Shown: positions 25,501-36,562 of the stretch, in pieces | Position numbering within the stretch: the stretch's first letter is position 1 | How the letters are laid out: each line of letters starts with the position of its first letter | Assembly (NCBI GenBank): GCA_964247055.1 | Contig: OZ176050.1 | Span: 15,128,001-15,192,000, forward strand | Origin: Paragordius varius | Lineage: Eukaryota; Nematomorpha | DNA length: 64,000 bases | Reading direction: 5' to 3' | Program-made: the position numbers and the translations under genes | The notes under the pieces: model-generated | Seen by the model: only the letters and a program-made list of their open reading frames with translations | What the model was told of the DNA's origin: nothing | Databases searched by the model: none

Positions 25501-28296
25501 TTTTACATTCAAATTACCTAAATTTACGGGAAACATATTTTAAAGTTGTTTTATAGATAATTAAACAAACATAATTTATTAAGCTTTTTTTGTCTTATAT
25601 AAATGCAATCAAAATATAAAACTAAATAATTCTCCATATTTAGGGTTATATTTTTTTAGTTACGTACTCAGATTTTAAACAAAATTATTTCTCAATTTTT
25701 AATTAATGTTGCATATTATTATTATTCAAAGTTTATTTGACCACAAAAAATAAAAAATTTTGTTGAATTAGCTAAGTTAGTTTAGTTTAAAGCTTCACAA
25801 AAGCGAATAAATAGTTCAATATTTTGAATTTACAATTTAATAACGCAAGTAAAAATTTCACATTAAAACAATATAAATAGCCTAAAATAAAAAATCTGCA
25901 TTAAACCAAAAAATAAGATTATGTCAACTTTAAGTTTGCATATTTGTAACTCTTTCCCTCAATTAAAGGAATAAAAAATAGACAATCTAATAATGATAGC
26001 AAAACTTGAACCATAAACCTAAAAAATTTTATAATAATAGAAAAGATACCTTGTTTAACCAATATGTCAGTAATTTGAGATACAAATTGCCTTTTTTCGC
26101 ATATAATTGCAATATTAATGTCATCCTTAAATAAGGATTCTAACATACGAATCAATATTGGTTGGCGAGTTTTCTCAATAATTAATAACCTATAAAAAAT
26201 GAATCATGTTTAATTTTATTACACTTAAAAAATAAAATTTTCAAATAAAAAATAATATATCAGTTATACAAATCTTGTAACTGGTTGATAAGAAAAAAAC
26301 TAAATAAAAATAAAGATTATTTTAAAACGTAAAACCATACAGACAAATATTTGTTTTCAAAAGGCAGCAACCATACCTTTATAAACCTTAATTTTTTCTA
26401 TATAAATTATTTAATCGAAATTGTAAAACTAATGGACAATCGAAATGATTTATAAAAAAGTACAGCGGTCTTTGAAAAACAGTTTGTCTTTATATCTTTA
26501 CGAGTTGTCCGTATAATTCAATTTTTACTGTGTGTGGGTAAAGGATATTTTTGTTTTATAAAAATTCTTTATTAAAAAAAATTAATTGAAGACCTCTAAA
26601 ACCAATAAGACAATAAAAATTAAAATTAAACGGATACAAAACGTAAAAATATAGGGATAATATTTTTCTCTGAAAACAACCATACTTTAAATATTCATTT
26701 TTTTTAAATACAACTCCTTATTTAATATTGTAAAGTGTGAAATATATTATATATTACTAAAACAATCAATTTGATATTTTACCATTATATTTAAATAGCT
26801 TAGAGGAAAAATTAGAAAAAATATTTGTCTTTATATTTTTCGGATTTGTCCGTATAATTTCAACATTTACTGTAAATCTCATTAGATTCAAAAATTTAAA
26901 ATTAATTATTAATAAAACTTGATAATTTTGGTATAGAGTTGTGCAAAAGAACAAACATTGTCTGTCATATAAATATTGATTTGAGAGAAGGATGGCGTAT
27001 TTATTACCGATAAATATAATTTACAAGCAGTTATCTATACATATAATATAGTACAAAACATTCTTTATATTTTTATTCCTTAAATATAAATAAAAAAGCA
27101 TAGTATTGAATAAAACATTATTGCCTTATACTTTAAAGTTTTAAAAGTACAAGATAAATTGAAAATATGGACGAAATATAAAGACAAATATTTTTTCTAA
27201 AAGACAATATTTTAAATATTTATTTTATATTTAAGTAATAAACAGAGATGTAAATTGGTAACACAATCAATTATGTTTTTTAGCTTGTATTAAAATGGTT
27301 TTTATAGGCATTAAGCTTTAAAAAAGTATGGGTCTTTAAAAAAAATATTTGTCCTTATATTTTTACTTTTTGTCCGTATAATTTCTATTTCTACTATATT
27401 TATATATATTATTTCTGTTAATTTTATATTATTTATAATATATTGCTATATCAATAATATGTAAAAATCCGTTTTCTTACCAGTATAATTGGTCGAATTA
27501 AAATCTAAAATATTTTCTTAAGAAAAAATGTACAATAATAAAAGGAAATATTAATTTATGAAAGATCAAATATTTGTATCGTATCAAATACAAATGCAAG
27601 TTAATTCATATTTAAAACTTAGTACATTTGATAATCAGAGATAATTGGTTATTAAAAAGAATATACCAATCTTGCATGATCTGAGGGTGAACTTTCGTCA
27701 TAACAGAAATTTAACAATTTAAACGTTCTGATTATTGGTGAAATAGTTTGTGGGTTTTGACTTACGATTGAATCAAATTGCTTTCTCCATTCAAGTTTCT
27801 AAAGATCATAAATTAATTTACCATATTTTTTCTGGCAATAAAACTTCTGACATGTGATTGTATTGTAGTTACAGCCCGATTCAGCAACCTTAAATGCTAA
27901 ACATACACGAAAAAATAAATTAAAAAGACAAACCATAAATATTGAAAGACTTATATTTTAATTTCTAAAAACGTCATACTTGTCAAAAACATAATTCCTA
28001 TATAATTTTAAGGATTATTAACAACTGCGAGTGTTATCATTTCACATATCTATTCCTCCTTAACCCAATATTTAAAAATTGATTAATATATTTGTGTTTG
28101 TAAATATTATATATTTGTTTTGTCCAATAAATAAAATTTTTACGGTAATATATTTTGATAAAAATCGTAATACTTCTCTTTGTTGACGAGCTTCGTGAGT
28201 TTTTTCCAGCAAAGTTGATTTATCCGAAGATTTACTGGCCCCTCGTAAAGATTGTTCCAATTTTCTATCTACCTTTCCTTCAAATAAGTTTTGCAT
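12963..28296 (-). CDS. UBE3C: UBE3C-type HECT E3 ubiquitin ligase, complete
   Basis: Twenty-one exons (transcript order): 28174-28296, 27822-27896, 27667-27798, 26919-27034, 26050-26189, 25109-25469, 24741-24876, 23834-24089, 22847-23336, 21525-21891, 20519-20677, 20062-20260, 19369-19522, 18668-18786, 17645-17819, 16920-17103, 15945-16222, 15142-15256, 14338-14503, 13614-13747, 12963-13241. Phases agree; 1385 residues (human 1083). UBE3C elongates ubiquitin chains on proteasome-bound substrates. N-terminus MQNLFEGKVDRKLEQSLRGA matches the family start FEGDFKxxxxVSLGGAS. An IQ motif lies at 53-63 (IQSHVRSFIAR). HECT hallmarks: NIRRSHLYEDSFQKLSP, GLNEAGIDGGGIFREFL, YFFLGRMLGK then AIYENLLVEIP, ELDPILY, NIPVTEDNRILYIYLMVHY, LLKFVTSCGSPPLLGFK, and LPTASTCMHLLKLP with the catalytic Cys near residue 1353, ending FELS. 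The extra length is in poorly conserved, Asn-rich exons 8-10. The exon 10 donor could be 21522 or 21525. Confidence 0.94.
14698..14997. mobile_element. MITE-A copy in UBE3C intron 18, with (TA)n core
   Basis: Starts CAGTAAAAATTGAAATTTTA and ends TTTTTACTG between TA duplications. One of the best-preserved copies; a (TA)n run of about 38 bp at 14843-14880 has grown in the centre. Confidence 0.8.
15440..15707. mobile_element. MITE-A copy in UBE3C intron 17
   Basis: Arms ATTTTACGGACAAAACGTAA and TAACGTTTTGTCCGTAAATT, ending TACTG followed by TA. Confidence 0.7.
16630..16905. mobile_element. MITE-A copy in UBE3C intron 16, next to the donor
   Basis: Left arm GGGACAAAACGTAAAAATAT, right arm GGTTGTCTTTTAGATAAAAA then TTTGTCTTTATATATTTCAA; its right end lies about 15 bases from the minus-strand 5' splice site at 16919. 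Confidence 0.65.
17378..17458. mobile_element. MITE-A solo right arm in UBE3C intron 15
   Basis: AAAAGTATGGCTGTCTGCTT through TTGTTACTG, then TA; no left arm nearby. Confidence 0.55.
18191..18405. mobile_element. MITE-B, short inverted-repeat element in UBE3C intron 14
   Basis: Ends are inverted: TATACCATTTACACTTCAAA on the left and TTTAAAGTGTAAATGGTATA on the right; 215 bp, noncoding. A right-end-like fragment is also at about 32104-32152. Confidence 0.65.
19064..19105. repeat. (TA)n microsatellite in UBE3C intron 13
   Basis: About 20 uninterrupted TA units. Confidence 0.9.
19760..20004. mobile_element. MITE-A copy in UBE3C intron 12
   Basis: Starts CAGTAAAAATTAAAATTATA, ends TTTCAATTTTTACTG, flanked by TA on each side; about 245 bp. 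Near-consensus copy. Confidence 0.8.
20770..21290. mobile_element. Inverted-repeat element E in UBE3C intron 10
   Basis: Left end carries CACTTCAAGTTGGACCTC and a second AAGTTGGACC; right end carries the inverted AGACCAACTTAAG, GAAGACCAACTT and AGGACTAGCTTGAA. The interior is AT-rich and noncoding. Related ends occur at 54660-55215 and 59605-59660. Confidence 0.5.
22516..22556. repeat. (TA)n microsatellite in UBE3C intron 9
   Basis: About 20 TA units; a shorter run follows at 22667-22687 in the same intron. Confidence 0.9.
24890..25108. mobile_element. MITE-A copy that nearly equals UBE3C intron 6
   Basis: The intron is 24877-25108. The MITE's right terminal repeat (minus strand CAGTATAATTTTAAATTTTA) straddles the exon edge, so the intron's GT is the GT of the MITE's CAGT end. 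The left arm (CAATAAAAAATTAACGG) ends about 13 bases before the acceptor. Internal arms AAAAGACAACCATACTTTTT and AAAATATGGTTGCCCC confirm the family. Confidence 0.65.
26318..26530. mobile_element. MITE-A copy in UBE3C intron 4 (first of two)
   Basis: Arms around GCAGCAACCATACC and AGTACAGCGGTCTTTG; ends TTGTCCGTATAATTCAATTT then TTACTG. Confidence 0.6.
26611..26872. mobile_element. MITE-A copy in UBE3C intron 4 (second of two)
   Basis: Starts CAATAAAAATTAAAATTAAA, ends TTTCAACATTTACTG and then TA, about 262 bp. Confidence 0.7.
27148..27405. mobile_element. MITE-A copy in UBE3C intron 3
   Basis: Arms AAATATAAAGACAAATATTT and ATTTGTCCTTATATTTTTAC with the family core ATGTAAATTGGTAACACAAT. Confidence 0.7.
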
Positions 28297-30086
28297 TACA
28301 AAAATAAACAGTATCAGTATCAGTAACTATAGTATTTAATTACATATGTTTTAATTTATGCATTCTCAGACAATGCTGTAATCGGACTTTGAACGCATAA
28401 ATAGTTTTAAAAAATTATTTTGATTGAAATAGAAAGTGCCAACTCATAACTTCCATACAGATCGTAGTTATTGCTCTTGTACTAATTTTGTATATACATA
28501 ACTTAAAATTGATAAAAATTTTAATTTTTAAAATAATAATATCGACGCATCTTGTTTTACAATATTTCAAAATATCAGCCTTCATAAAGGATTAAAAACT
28601 TTACCAAGTCTTTATTACTTTTTTAGTTTATCTTTTCGGGTAGTTTTACATCAGTCAAATTTGGTAAAATTTTTTGGCGAAAGCTAACTGCTTCATTAAA
28701 AAATATTTACCAGTTCAGACCTTTAGAAGTAGTTTTTATTCCAAAGCGATAAAAATCCAATAAAAATATTTAGGGTATTGAGTTGAATTTAAAAATATGT
28801 TGTAACATTTCGATTAAAATTACCCCAGACAAAATTTAAGTTAAGATTATTAAAAAACTCCTGAAGTTGTCCCAATTTAAATTTATGCTTCTGTCCAATA
28901 AAAATTATATAATTATGCCAAAATATCTAAATAAAATTTTGTTTTGATAAAAAAGTTCTATGTCAAACTACTTCAACGCCATTTTTATTTAGCTAAATTT
29001 TAACAAAATATCGTCTTCATTAATTTTAACACTTGGATACAGCACATTCATTTCCGTCCTTCGATACAAATTGGGGTAGTTGGATGCCCCAGGCCTGTTT
29101 AAAATTAAATATTTCATAAAATATGGAATGAATTGAAATTATGGCAAAATTTGCACTCATATGACACTAATAAACCAAAATATATAAAAAAGTTTATTCA
29201 AAAAACTTGATAGTATTTATTTTAAGATAAAACCTCATGGTAAAAATTAGTCAACATGACATGTGTGCATATTTAAATATTTCGGCTTAATATAATTTAT
29301 AACGAGATAGAAGCACAAATTTGAATTGGGTGTGTTTCTATAAGTAGTGGGGTATTTAGATACTCCAATTCGAATTGATGTGTTAAGGGAAAAATTAAAG
29401 CAAATTTTTTATTTAAATTACATCAAACATTAATAGAATTAGAAAAAGCGGTTTATTTTGTAATCTTTTAAATTTTACCATTGCGCACATGCCACGTTGA
29501 CTAAATTTTTACCTTTCGGTTTTAGCTTAAAATAAGCAATATTAAGTATTTTTGAATAAATTATTTTTTATATTTTGGTTTAATAATGTTGTATAGGTGC
29601 AAAATTTTGCCATGGTTTTGATTCCTTCCATATATTTTAAAGAAGTTAATTTTAAACAGGCCTGGGGTATTTAACTACCCCTATTGAATCGAAGACTAAA
29701 AAGAGTGTGTTGTATCCGAGTGTTAATCAAAGGACTGAAATATATGCGTTGTATCCAAATTTTAAGGCGCATGCTTAATAATTTTTTCAACTTGATTGTA
29801 AAAATATCCTCATTTTGAACTTTTTCATCGCCATTTTTCAATTTAATCTTTTTCGCAATGTGTATTAATAAATGTCGTGCCCTCTTAAAAAAGCGTTGCT
29901 TTTAATTAAATGATTATACCACAGAGGTTAAATATAATTTAACTCTCATTTAAGATAAGAACCAAAGCCAAAAGCACCATTATAGATATTTTTTAAAATA
30001 TACAATATTTTTTTAATATTTGTTTAGTAGCTTATACAATAATAGCAGTTTAAATATCATATGTTATTCCCTGTTTCATATTTTCC
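28297..30086. promoter_or_regulatory. Divergent intergenic region UBE3C/BOLA
   Basis: This 1.8 kb must carry the promoters of the minus-strand UBE3C and the plus-strand BOLA gene. Most of it (about 28800-29730) is an inverted-repeat element described separately. I cannot point to a defined promoter motif. Confidence 0.4.
29030..29725. mobile_element. Inverted-repeat element D in UBE3C/BOLA spacer
   Basis: Long inverted arms: AACACTTGGATACAGCACAT at the left, TGTGTTGTATCCGAGTGTT at the right, and inner arms CCCCAGGCCTGTTTAAAATT versus TTTTAAACAGGCCTGGGG, followed by matched TATTTTGGTTTAATA. About 700 bp, noncoding; related sequence continues left to about 28812 (a TACCCCAGAC block) and recurs at 59948-60240. 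Confidence 0.6.
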
Positions 30087-30409
30087 ATGCTTACGGCTTC
30101 ATTAGTCGAAAATTTGATACTTAAAACTTTCCCAAAATCAAAATTGGTAATTATATTTTAATTTATTTTTAATTATAAAATTTTAATTTCATTATTATTA
30201 AAATATTTTAGCTTATAAAAGATTTAAGCAGTGGTTGTGGAACCAGTTTTGAGGTGCTTATAATATCCGATCAATTTTCAAACAAATCTCTCCTACAACG
30301 CCATCGAATGGTAAATGATAGTTTAAAAGATGTCATGTCGGATATTCATGCCCTAACTATCAAAGCTTATACTATGGAAGAAAGTGTCACAAAAGCTATT
30401 CACGTTTAA
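30087..30409 (+). CDS. BOLA3: BolA-family protein (BOLA3-like)
   Basis: Two exons, 30087-30146 and 30212-30409 (TAA 30407-30409), separated by a 65-bp intron; 85 residues. BolA proteins work with monothiol glutaredoxins in Fe-S cluster trafficking. The fold signature is clear: an N-terminal helix (LVENLILKTFPKSKL), the SSGCGTSFEVLIISDQF strand pair, and the signature LLQRHRMVNDSLKDVMSDIH, with the invariant His of the RHRxVN motif, then ALTIKAYT. The SGCG segment is like the GGCG of BOLA3, and unlike the CSCSF of BOLA2. No mitochondrial presequence precedes the helix, so the protein starts at the fold as BOLA2 does. Either the presequence is missed in an upstream exon or the protein is cytosolic. 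The ATG at 30087 is the only one in frame before the intron. Paralog assignment is less sure than the family. Confidence 0.88.
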
Positions 30410-30508
30410 TCGTTAAAAATACTAATTTAAAACCCAGTTGATTTTACATTTTCTAATCTACATCTTGCTACTTATATTCATCCACAAATTACAACTTTTT
30501 ATTTTCTT

Positions 30509-31572
30509 ATGGATTTTGAAACTTGGTATCCTCTGATTCTTAAAACGGCTATAACTGGGTGTGGAATAACAGGATTATATATATTGGGTAAAATTCATTT
30601 ATTTTTTTGAAATTGTAATTTTTTGAACGCCATTATGAACTAATTACATTAAATAATCCGATAGCATATTAAATTATGTAAAAAACCTAAAAAATAATTA
30701 ATTCTTGGTTACTGAATAATTTTTTGAGTAAATCTAGATATGAAAATTCATGTAATTAAGGGCAAATAAAATTAATATTTATATTCAATTTTATTTTGAA
30801 TTTTGTTCAAAGAATATTAATAGAAAATACATAAAATTTCCCCGAGTTTTAATTATTGCGGAGGGCGTGTCCTTGGCTCAAAATATAGTTTGACATCTTT
30901 TTATGACTCCGAATGGCATCAATCTTATTTTCAAATCAATTGTCTAAATTTTAATTTATTTAAGTTGTTTGTTTTATTTTTATTTGATTACATTCTATAA
31001 TCAAAGCCTCTTGAAATAAAAAATACATATATTTTGATAATTTAAAAGAAAAATGTAAAATTAGGTAAAACAGAAAGAATTTAAAATATGCAAAAATAAA
31101 CATAAATTATTTTTACGATAAAAAAAAATAAAATTTTGACATGGTTAAGGGTAAATTTGAGACTTTAAAAATGGGTGCCACTTGGACTTACAAAGATTCC
31201 CCAAAAAATAATTATTCTGTAAATATAATAATAATTTTTTAATGAATTATTTCTATATCCAATTTTGTGTTTACGAAAATAAATGCGTTTTTATCGATTG
31301 AGAAATCGTTTCGATTGACAGGAAAAACGTTTTATAGACTGGCAAATGAGCATATTATAAAGATAATCATATATGATTTGAATTTTCTGAAATTTCGCCC
31401 TAAACTATAATTTATATATTGAAAAGAAAGTTTTGATTTAATGTCCTTAAAATTAGTGTTGTACCTTCTTTAGAATTTTACTGTTTTAATACTCTATTTA
31501 GTAAAATCATTACAACTGACACAATCTTATACGGATGCCAACCAAATCGCCCCCGAATTCCTGGCCCATTAA
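30509..31572 (+). CDS. Possible small membrane protein, two-exon ORF
   Basis: Exon 1, 30509-30587, begins 100 bases after the BOLA stop and encodes a start Met and a hydrophobic stretch (WYPLILKTAITGCGITGLYI), a likely single membrane span. It ends at a GT donor in phase 1. Two acceptors keep frame: 31502 gives a 48-residue protein stopping at 31570-31572, just before the next ATG at 31576; 31474 gives a 70-residue protein with a basic tail (RPRIPGPLNNVSRRFNERF) that stops at 31605-31607 and overlaps the next gene. Size and shape recall small accessory subunits of mitochondrial complexes, but I match it to no family. It could be chance ORF sequence. Confidence 0.3.
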
Positions 31573-31575
31573 ATA

Positions 31576-32819
31576 ATGTTTCGCGGCGTTTTAATGAACG
31601 TTTTTGATGATGGTGGCGACAATATTTATCTTTTTATCCGCCATATTCCAGTCTTTACTATGCATAATGCTCTCCTTCACGTTGCTCAATTCATAAAATT
31701 TGTCCAAAACAAAGGTTTAATATCCGCCCTTTTCGATTCTACCGCATTTAAAGAGGACACTATTCTAACTGAATATAATAGTAATCTGACTCTTTCTTTG
31801 TGGGGTCTGACTGCTAACCACCTGAATACGAATGCCATGACATACCTTAAACGACACTATTTAAACCATTACATCTACTTCCAATTGTTAACCAATGGTA
31901 TATAATTAAAATACTTGTTTTAATAGATTAATTACACTGGACAACAAATTTTTCTGCCACTCGAGTTTTTTGCATTTTCGGATATTTAGTATCATTTTAA
32001 GAGTAAATCTGAAATAAAAATTATAACTCGATGGAAGAATTTTGTATAATTTATTTTTTTGATTATGCGCCCTCTTTATCAAAATAATCTTAAAAAAACA
32101 CAATGAATTTTAGGGTAAATTTGAATTGTTCAAGGGTTTTATGGTATATAATATATTTTTAGATAATTAAAATGATCAATATCCTTATTTTAAGTTTACA
32201 TGTTTTTAATCTATGCTTTAAAAACTATGATGTTAAAGATAAATTTGCAGATTAGACAACTATTTATTAATTATATGACATTATAGAGAAGCAAGGCACA
32301 AATACGGTGGAACACACACCTTGCATCTTATATAATTGTGCCAAAGTCAAACAGTTTAACAAAGTTTTGTTGGAGTTAGGCTTAGCTCGTGTTAATGATA
32401 ATCAGCTACAGGCGCATTTAATTTCCTCCTCCCCATCTATTATTGGCCACAATAATAATAAGCAAGAAATGATGGAATTTATACATAGCATTCGTGCTTA
32501 CTATGATGTAACCTATTGTAACCCTAACCCTAAGACAGTTAAAAACGACAAAAAAAGGTTTTTTTCCATTCCACCATACCTTTGGAATCATTATAAATTG
32601 CATTATGAACAGCGCATAGCTCTTGGCTTATATGCCTCACAGAATAAGGCTCAAAGGCGTAAAATTGGATATTGGAAAGAGGAGCTATCTTCAACCAACC
32701 ATAAAAAAATGTATATCAGAAATGTGCTTCGATCATCGTCAAAAATCAAGGATACCTTAAATTTACCAATAAGTAGTGGTTTTAAAAGTTTTATAAAGAA
32801 AATATTATTAAAATTTTGA
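31576..32819 (+). CDS. Unrecognised two-exon gene, 284 residues
   Basis: Exon 1 is 31576-31897 and exon 2 is 32287-32819 (TGA 32817-32819); the phase-1 junction is in frame (QLLTN-EKQGTNTVEHT). An in-frame TAA six bases upstream of the ATG fixes the start at or after 31576. I do not recognise the protein. It has no signal peptide; the first half is mixed helical and strand-like (MNVFDDGGDNIYLFIRHIPV), and exon 2 has a strand-helix pattern (LYNCAKVKQFNKVLLELGLA) loosely like uL30-type ribosomal proteins, followed by a basic tail (KAQRRKIGYWKEEL). That likeness is too weak to assign. Length, steady codon use, good splice sites and an AATAAA directly after the stop argue that it is real. Confidence 0.7.
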
Positions 32820-32825
32820 AATAAA
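32820..32825 (+). promoter_or_regulatory. Polyadenylation signal overlapping gene end
   Basis: AATAAA begins right after the TGA stop of the 31576-32819 gene. Confidence 0.5.
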
Positions 32826-33775
32826 TTTATTTTGAATATATTGTTAACTAACAAAGGCGAATCAACACATTTAAATTTATATATTTAATCCTCATATAAT
32901 ACAAATTATTGCGTTTTTTTAACCACATGATTTTTTCACACTATTTTAGAGATTGATTTGACTTAATTAGTTTATAGATATGATTACATTACATAATTCA
33001 AATAAATTTGTATTCATTTCATTATTTATTTTATCTCGCATAACCAAGTGGCAGAACACTGAATATTCATATAAAAAGAATATTTTAATATTCATTGAGC
33101 CTTATCGATATTGTTGACGTGGTGCAGATCGTTTTTAAATTAAAAATGAAGGGAATATTGATTTACATAAATCCGCGCAATCTCTGTTGTTGCAATAAAT
33201 TTTTTTATTTTAAATAATTGTTCGAATGTGACAATTTTCACCACTAAACGGGGTACATATTTTATTGTTGACAATTTCTCGTTTATTTACATTTTGTGGT
33301 AATAAAATATTATTTTGTATGAATAGCCGTTTAATTTTAAGGCAGCTGACGTTTTATCTTAAATTTATTTAAGTAAATTTTTTCAGTGGCTATTCCAAGA
33401 TTCTTTTATAAAAACGCGACGCAAACTTATTCAAAACCTAAAAATTGGATGGTACGAAATTTCAATTATTTTGTAAAGAGTCAACAGTTTGGGATTTATT
33501 ATTCTCAAATGATTTTCTTTTTCTTAGAAAGAGGCCTAACTTATTCATTTTAAATTGCTACAACTCAAAAAAGGTTTGTAGATCATTTTTACATCAATAA
33601 CCAATTATTCTGTTCCTTCAATAGAAATTTTTTAAAAGAACGAAATTGGGAATTTGGCATCAAAAGTAGCGGTTTTCTCTAATATTTTTTTCTGTTATAT
33701 TATAAACAAAACTCTTTAAAAGATTTTTTTCGCAAATTTTTCTTTCCTGTGCCAATTAATAATAGCTATAAAATA
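32826..33775. other. Intergenic, no gene recognised
   Basis: AT-rich DNA between the unknown gene and Helitron copy 1. Nothing supported is seen apart from splice-like fragments near 33387-33452, which I did not accept as a gene. Confidence 0.4.
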
Positions 33776-35275
33776 CTAGCGTAAATCTCGTGCTGCTACG
33801 AAGCCCAAGGAAGTCCTTCGGACTTCTGGGGGGGGGGGGGGCTATTTGAAAAAAGGGACAATAAAATAATCCACATATGTGGATTATTATGAAACACTAT
33901 TTAATAGCTAAGATTTCATAAGAATTTAAAAACGGTGCATTCATACTAATATAATGTTTACTTGGGCGAAAAATAGATTCAAAAAATTTATTTTGTGGAC
34001 AATTTTTTTTGAAAAAAATGGCATTATACGGGGGGAGCGGGTAAAAAGAGGCCATTAAAAAGCGACACGATATGTTCGACGCAATTGAAAATAAGTAAAC
34101 AAAAATCATATTTTGAATTTTAATGGTCAAACACGTTCTCCGGAAAATTATCTCAAGGACACACACGATTTTTGTGGATTTCTCTCAAAAAAACCCGTTA
34201 TTTATGCGGCACGAAGTTTTAAAATAATTTACATAGTCTCATAAGTTTTCTGAAATTTGGTTCCAAAATGCTGTATCGATATGATGGCGCAGTTATAGGC
34301 GGGTAGCCCCCTACCCAGAGGCAATATAAAAATGTAGTTAGATAATATTTGCCTTTATACCTGGAATCATCGTTCATTCCTAATAGTTTATGGAAGAATG
34401 GCTTCATAACTAAATAATAGTTTGATGATAGCGCATTTTTTAGGGCGTAAAGGGCCTATTTAACGGCTAATTTAAAAAACCCGCTCGACTAATATTTTTG
34501 ACTTTTTACGGGTAATACTTTAAGCAGCTATTGAACTCATATGGCCTGATATGTTTTCCGAAATTTAGCCCCAAAATCACGCTATTTCGATATGACGGGT
34601 CAGATTTTCGCCAGGTAGCTCCTTACCCAGCAGATATCATCTAAGAAACGCTTGACTAAAATTATAGCCTTTTAACAGGGAATACGTAAAATCTATATTG
34701 AATTTTTCCTACCTTGGGCAAAAAATAGATTCAAAAAATTATTTTTGTGTACTGATTTTTTTTGAAAAAATTGCATTTTACGGGGGAAACGGCTAAAAAG
34801 AGGGCCTAAATTAAAAAAGCGAGACGACTATGTTCGTCGCAATCAAAAAAAGTAAACAAAAATGATATTTGAAATTGAATGATATAACACGTTCTCCGGT
34901 AAATTGCCTCAAAGACAGGATTTTTGTGGACTTCTGTTTTCCGGGGGAAGCGGGTAAAAAGAGGGTTTAAAAAAAGCGAGACGACTATGTTCGTCGCAAT
35001 CGAAAAAAAGTAAACAAAAATGATATTTGAAATTGAATGGTCCAAACGTTCTCCGGAAAATTGTCTCATAGACAGGATTTTTGTGGACTTCTGTTTTCAA
35101 AAAACCCGTTTTAACGGGGCGGGCCCGAACTGGGGGTTTAATTCAAAAATAAGCGAAGATATTGTCGAAGCATTCATTATATTATATTTTTTCGACATTT
35201 GAATTTGAATGGGTCTACCGGTTTTCCGGAAACAGATCACAAAGCCAGCATTTTCCATTTTTATAAATATATAGA
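33776..35275 (-). mobile_element. Helitron-like non-autonomous element, copy 1
   Basis: On the minus strand it begins TCTATATATTTATAAAAATG (5' TC) and ends CTAG, 12 bases after a GC stem-loop (GCTTCGTAGCAGC). The host base after CTAG is T, and the base before TC is A, as for Helitron insertion between A and T. A second perfect hairpin (AAGTCC-GAA-GGACTT) and a run of 14 C (G on the plus strand) lie just inside. There is no Rep/helicase ORF. The interior is three or more imperfect copies of a long unit carrying a CGTTCTCCGGAAAATTG-like block and a CGGGGGGAGCGGGTAAAAAG-like block. The same ends flank copy 2. Confidence 0.7.
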
Positions 35276-35800
35276 TGATATAAAAATTTAACTCATTATT
35301 GTGCGATTTCATGTTCTGTATAATTCTAATTAAAAACTTCTAATTGAGCATCATAATATCTTAAATTTTGTTTTAGATTCAGTAATTTTATATTATATTA
35401 AGGCATTAGCAATAGGTTTTTGGGCGATGACCTGAATATCAGCTCTTATACTCGGATATTTACCTAGAACCCTAAAAAGCAGTTAAATAATTGTCAAAGA
35501 GCTCTAAAGTTTGCAACTAATAAAATATATTTTACGCTATCTATCGATACATTTTTCTAATCATAATAAAAGTTACTTGTCTACAAATAGAATCAAGGTC
35601 TACAATACTTATAATATTATACGATTGGGGTTCAATTAAAAATCTACTTATATATCATAATTATTCACATATATCCTAACCGCTAAAGCTCAAAAATAAA
35701 ACCTAAACTTAGTTGAAAACCATAATATTAGGCATTTTGATCCATTTACAAGATCCATTTAAATGTATCATTGTAAAATAAAAAATTAATATAATATATA

Positions 35801-36070
35801 CAGTAAAAACTGAAATTATGCGGACAAAACGTAAAATATAAAGTAACATGTTGTAAAAGACAACCATACTTTTTAAATCATGATTTATTTCATATAACTT
35901 ATTGTTTTAATTGCCAAAGTGTGAATATATCTATCACAATTCTATATTTTACTATCGTAACTAAATATTTTATACGGGTAAAATTAAGGTTTAAAAAAGT
36001 ATGGTGGTCTTTTAGATAAAAATATTCGTCTTTATATTTTTACGTTTTGTCCGTATAATTTAATTTACCA
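35801..36070. mobile_element. MITE-A copy, intergenic
   Basis: Starts CAGTAAAAACTGAAATTATG after TA; right arm TTTACGTTTTGTCCGTATAA; last bases eroded. Confidence 0.75.
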
Positions 36071-36562
36071 TAATTGTTAATAGAAATATTAGTTGAAGCC
36101 GTACTGCAGAAGCATAAAATGCGACTTAGGACCAAAGTCCCAAATGCTATCCTTTTTTATAGGCGTTTTACATATTTATAACATAGAATAAAAGTTGCTT
36201 AATAACCATAGATTCCCATAGATTAAAAATTACAATTGCATATTCTCTATTATTGACGGCCAATGAAACTAGTTTTCGATTTTTTTAATACATGATATCT
36301 TTGAGGTTTTTTCTGCTTTTGAAAACATGGATATATATTGATAATTACTGTTTTTGTAACGATTTTAGGATCTGGTAACCCAAACAAACTATCCATTAAT
36401 GTAAATTATTCACTTTGCCATATTTATTAATAATTAATTAAATCAAAGGTATTATGTGGAAAAATTATTCGGAAATCACAGTAAAAATACCCCACCCATC
36501 AATTCATAAAATTTTTGGGAATAAAATGTTAAAATATATAAAATAAAGTAAAGAAATTAGTA

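Noticed and set aside
32518-32532. Telomere-like CCCTAACCCTAAG
   Set aside because: Two units only, inside a coding exon; chance.
33387-33545. Splice-like fragment on the plus strand reading VAIPRFFYKNATQTYSKP then NWM-KEA-stop across a small intron
   Set aside because: No upstream exon with a start was found and the peptide matches nothing; too short to support.
34806-35312. Several 60-90 codon ORFs within 33.9-35.3 kb and 38.3-39.1 kb
   Set aside because: They are overlapping frames of the Helitron internal repeat units and differ between units.
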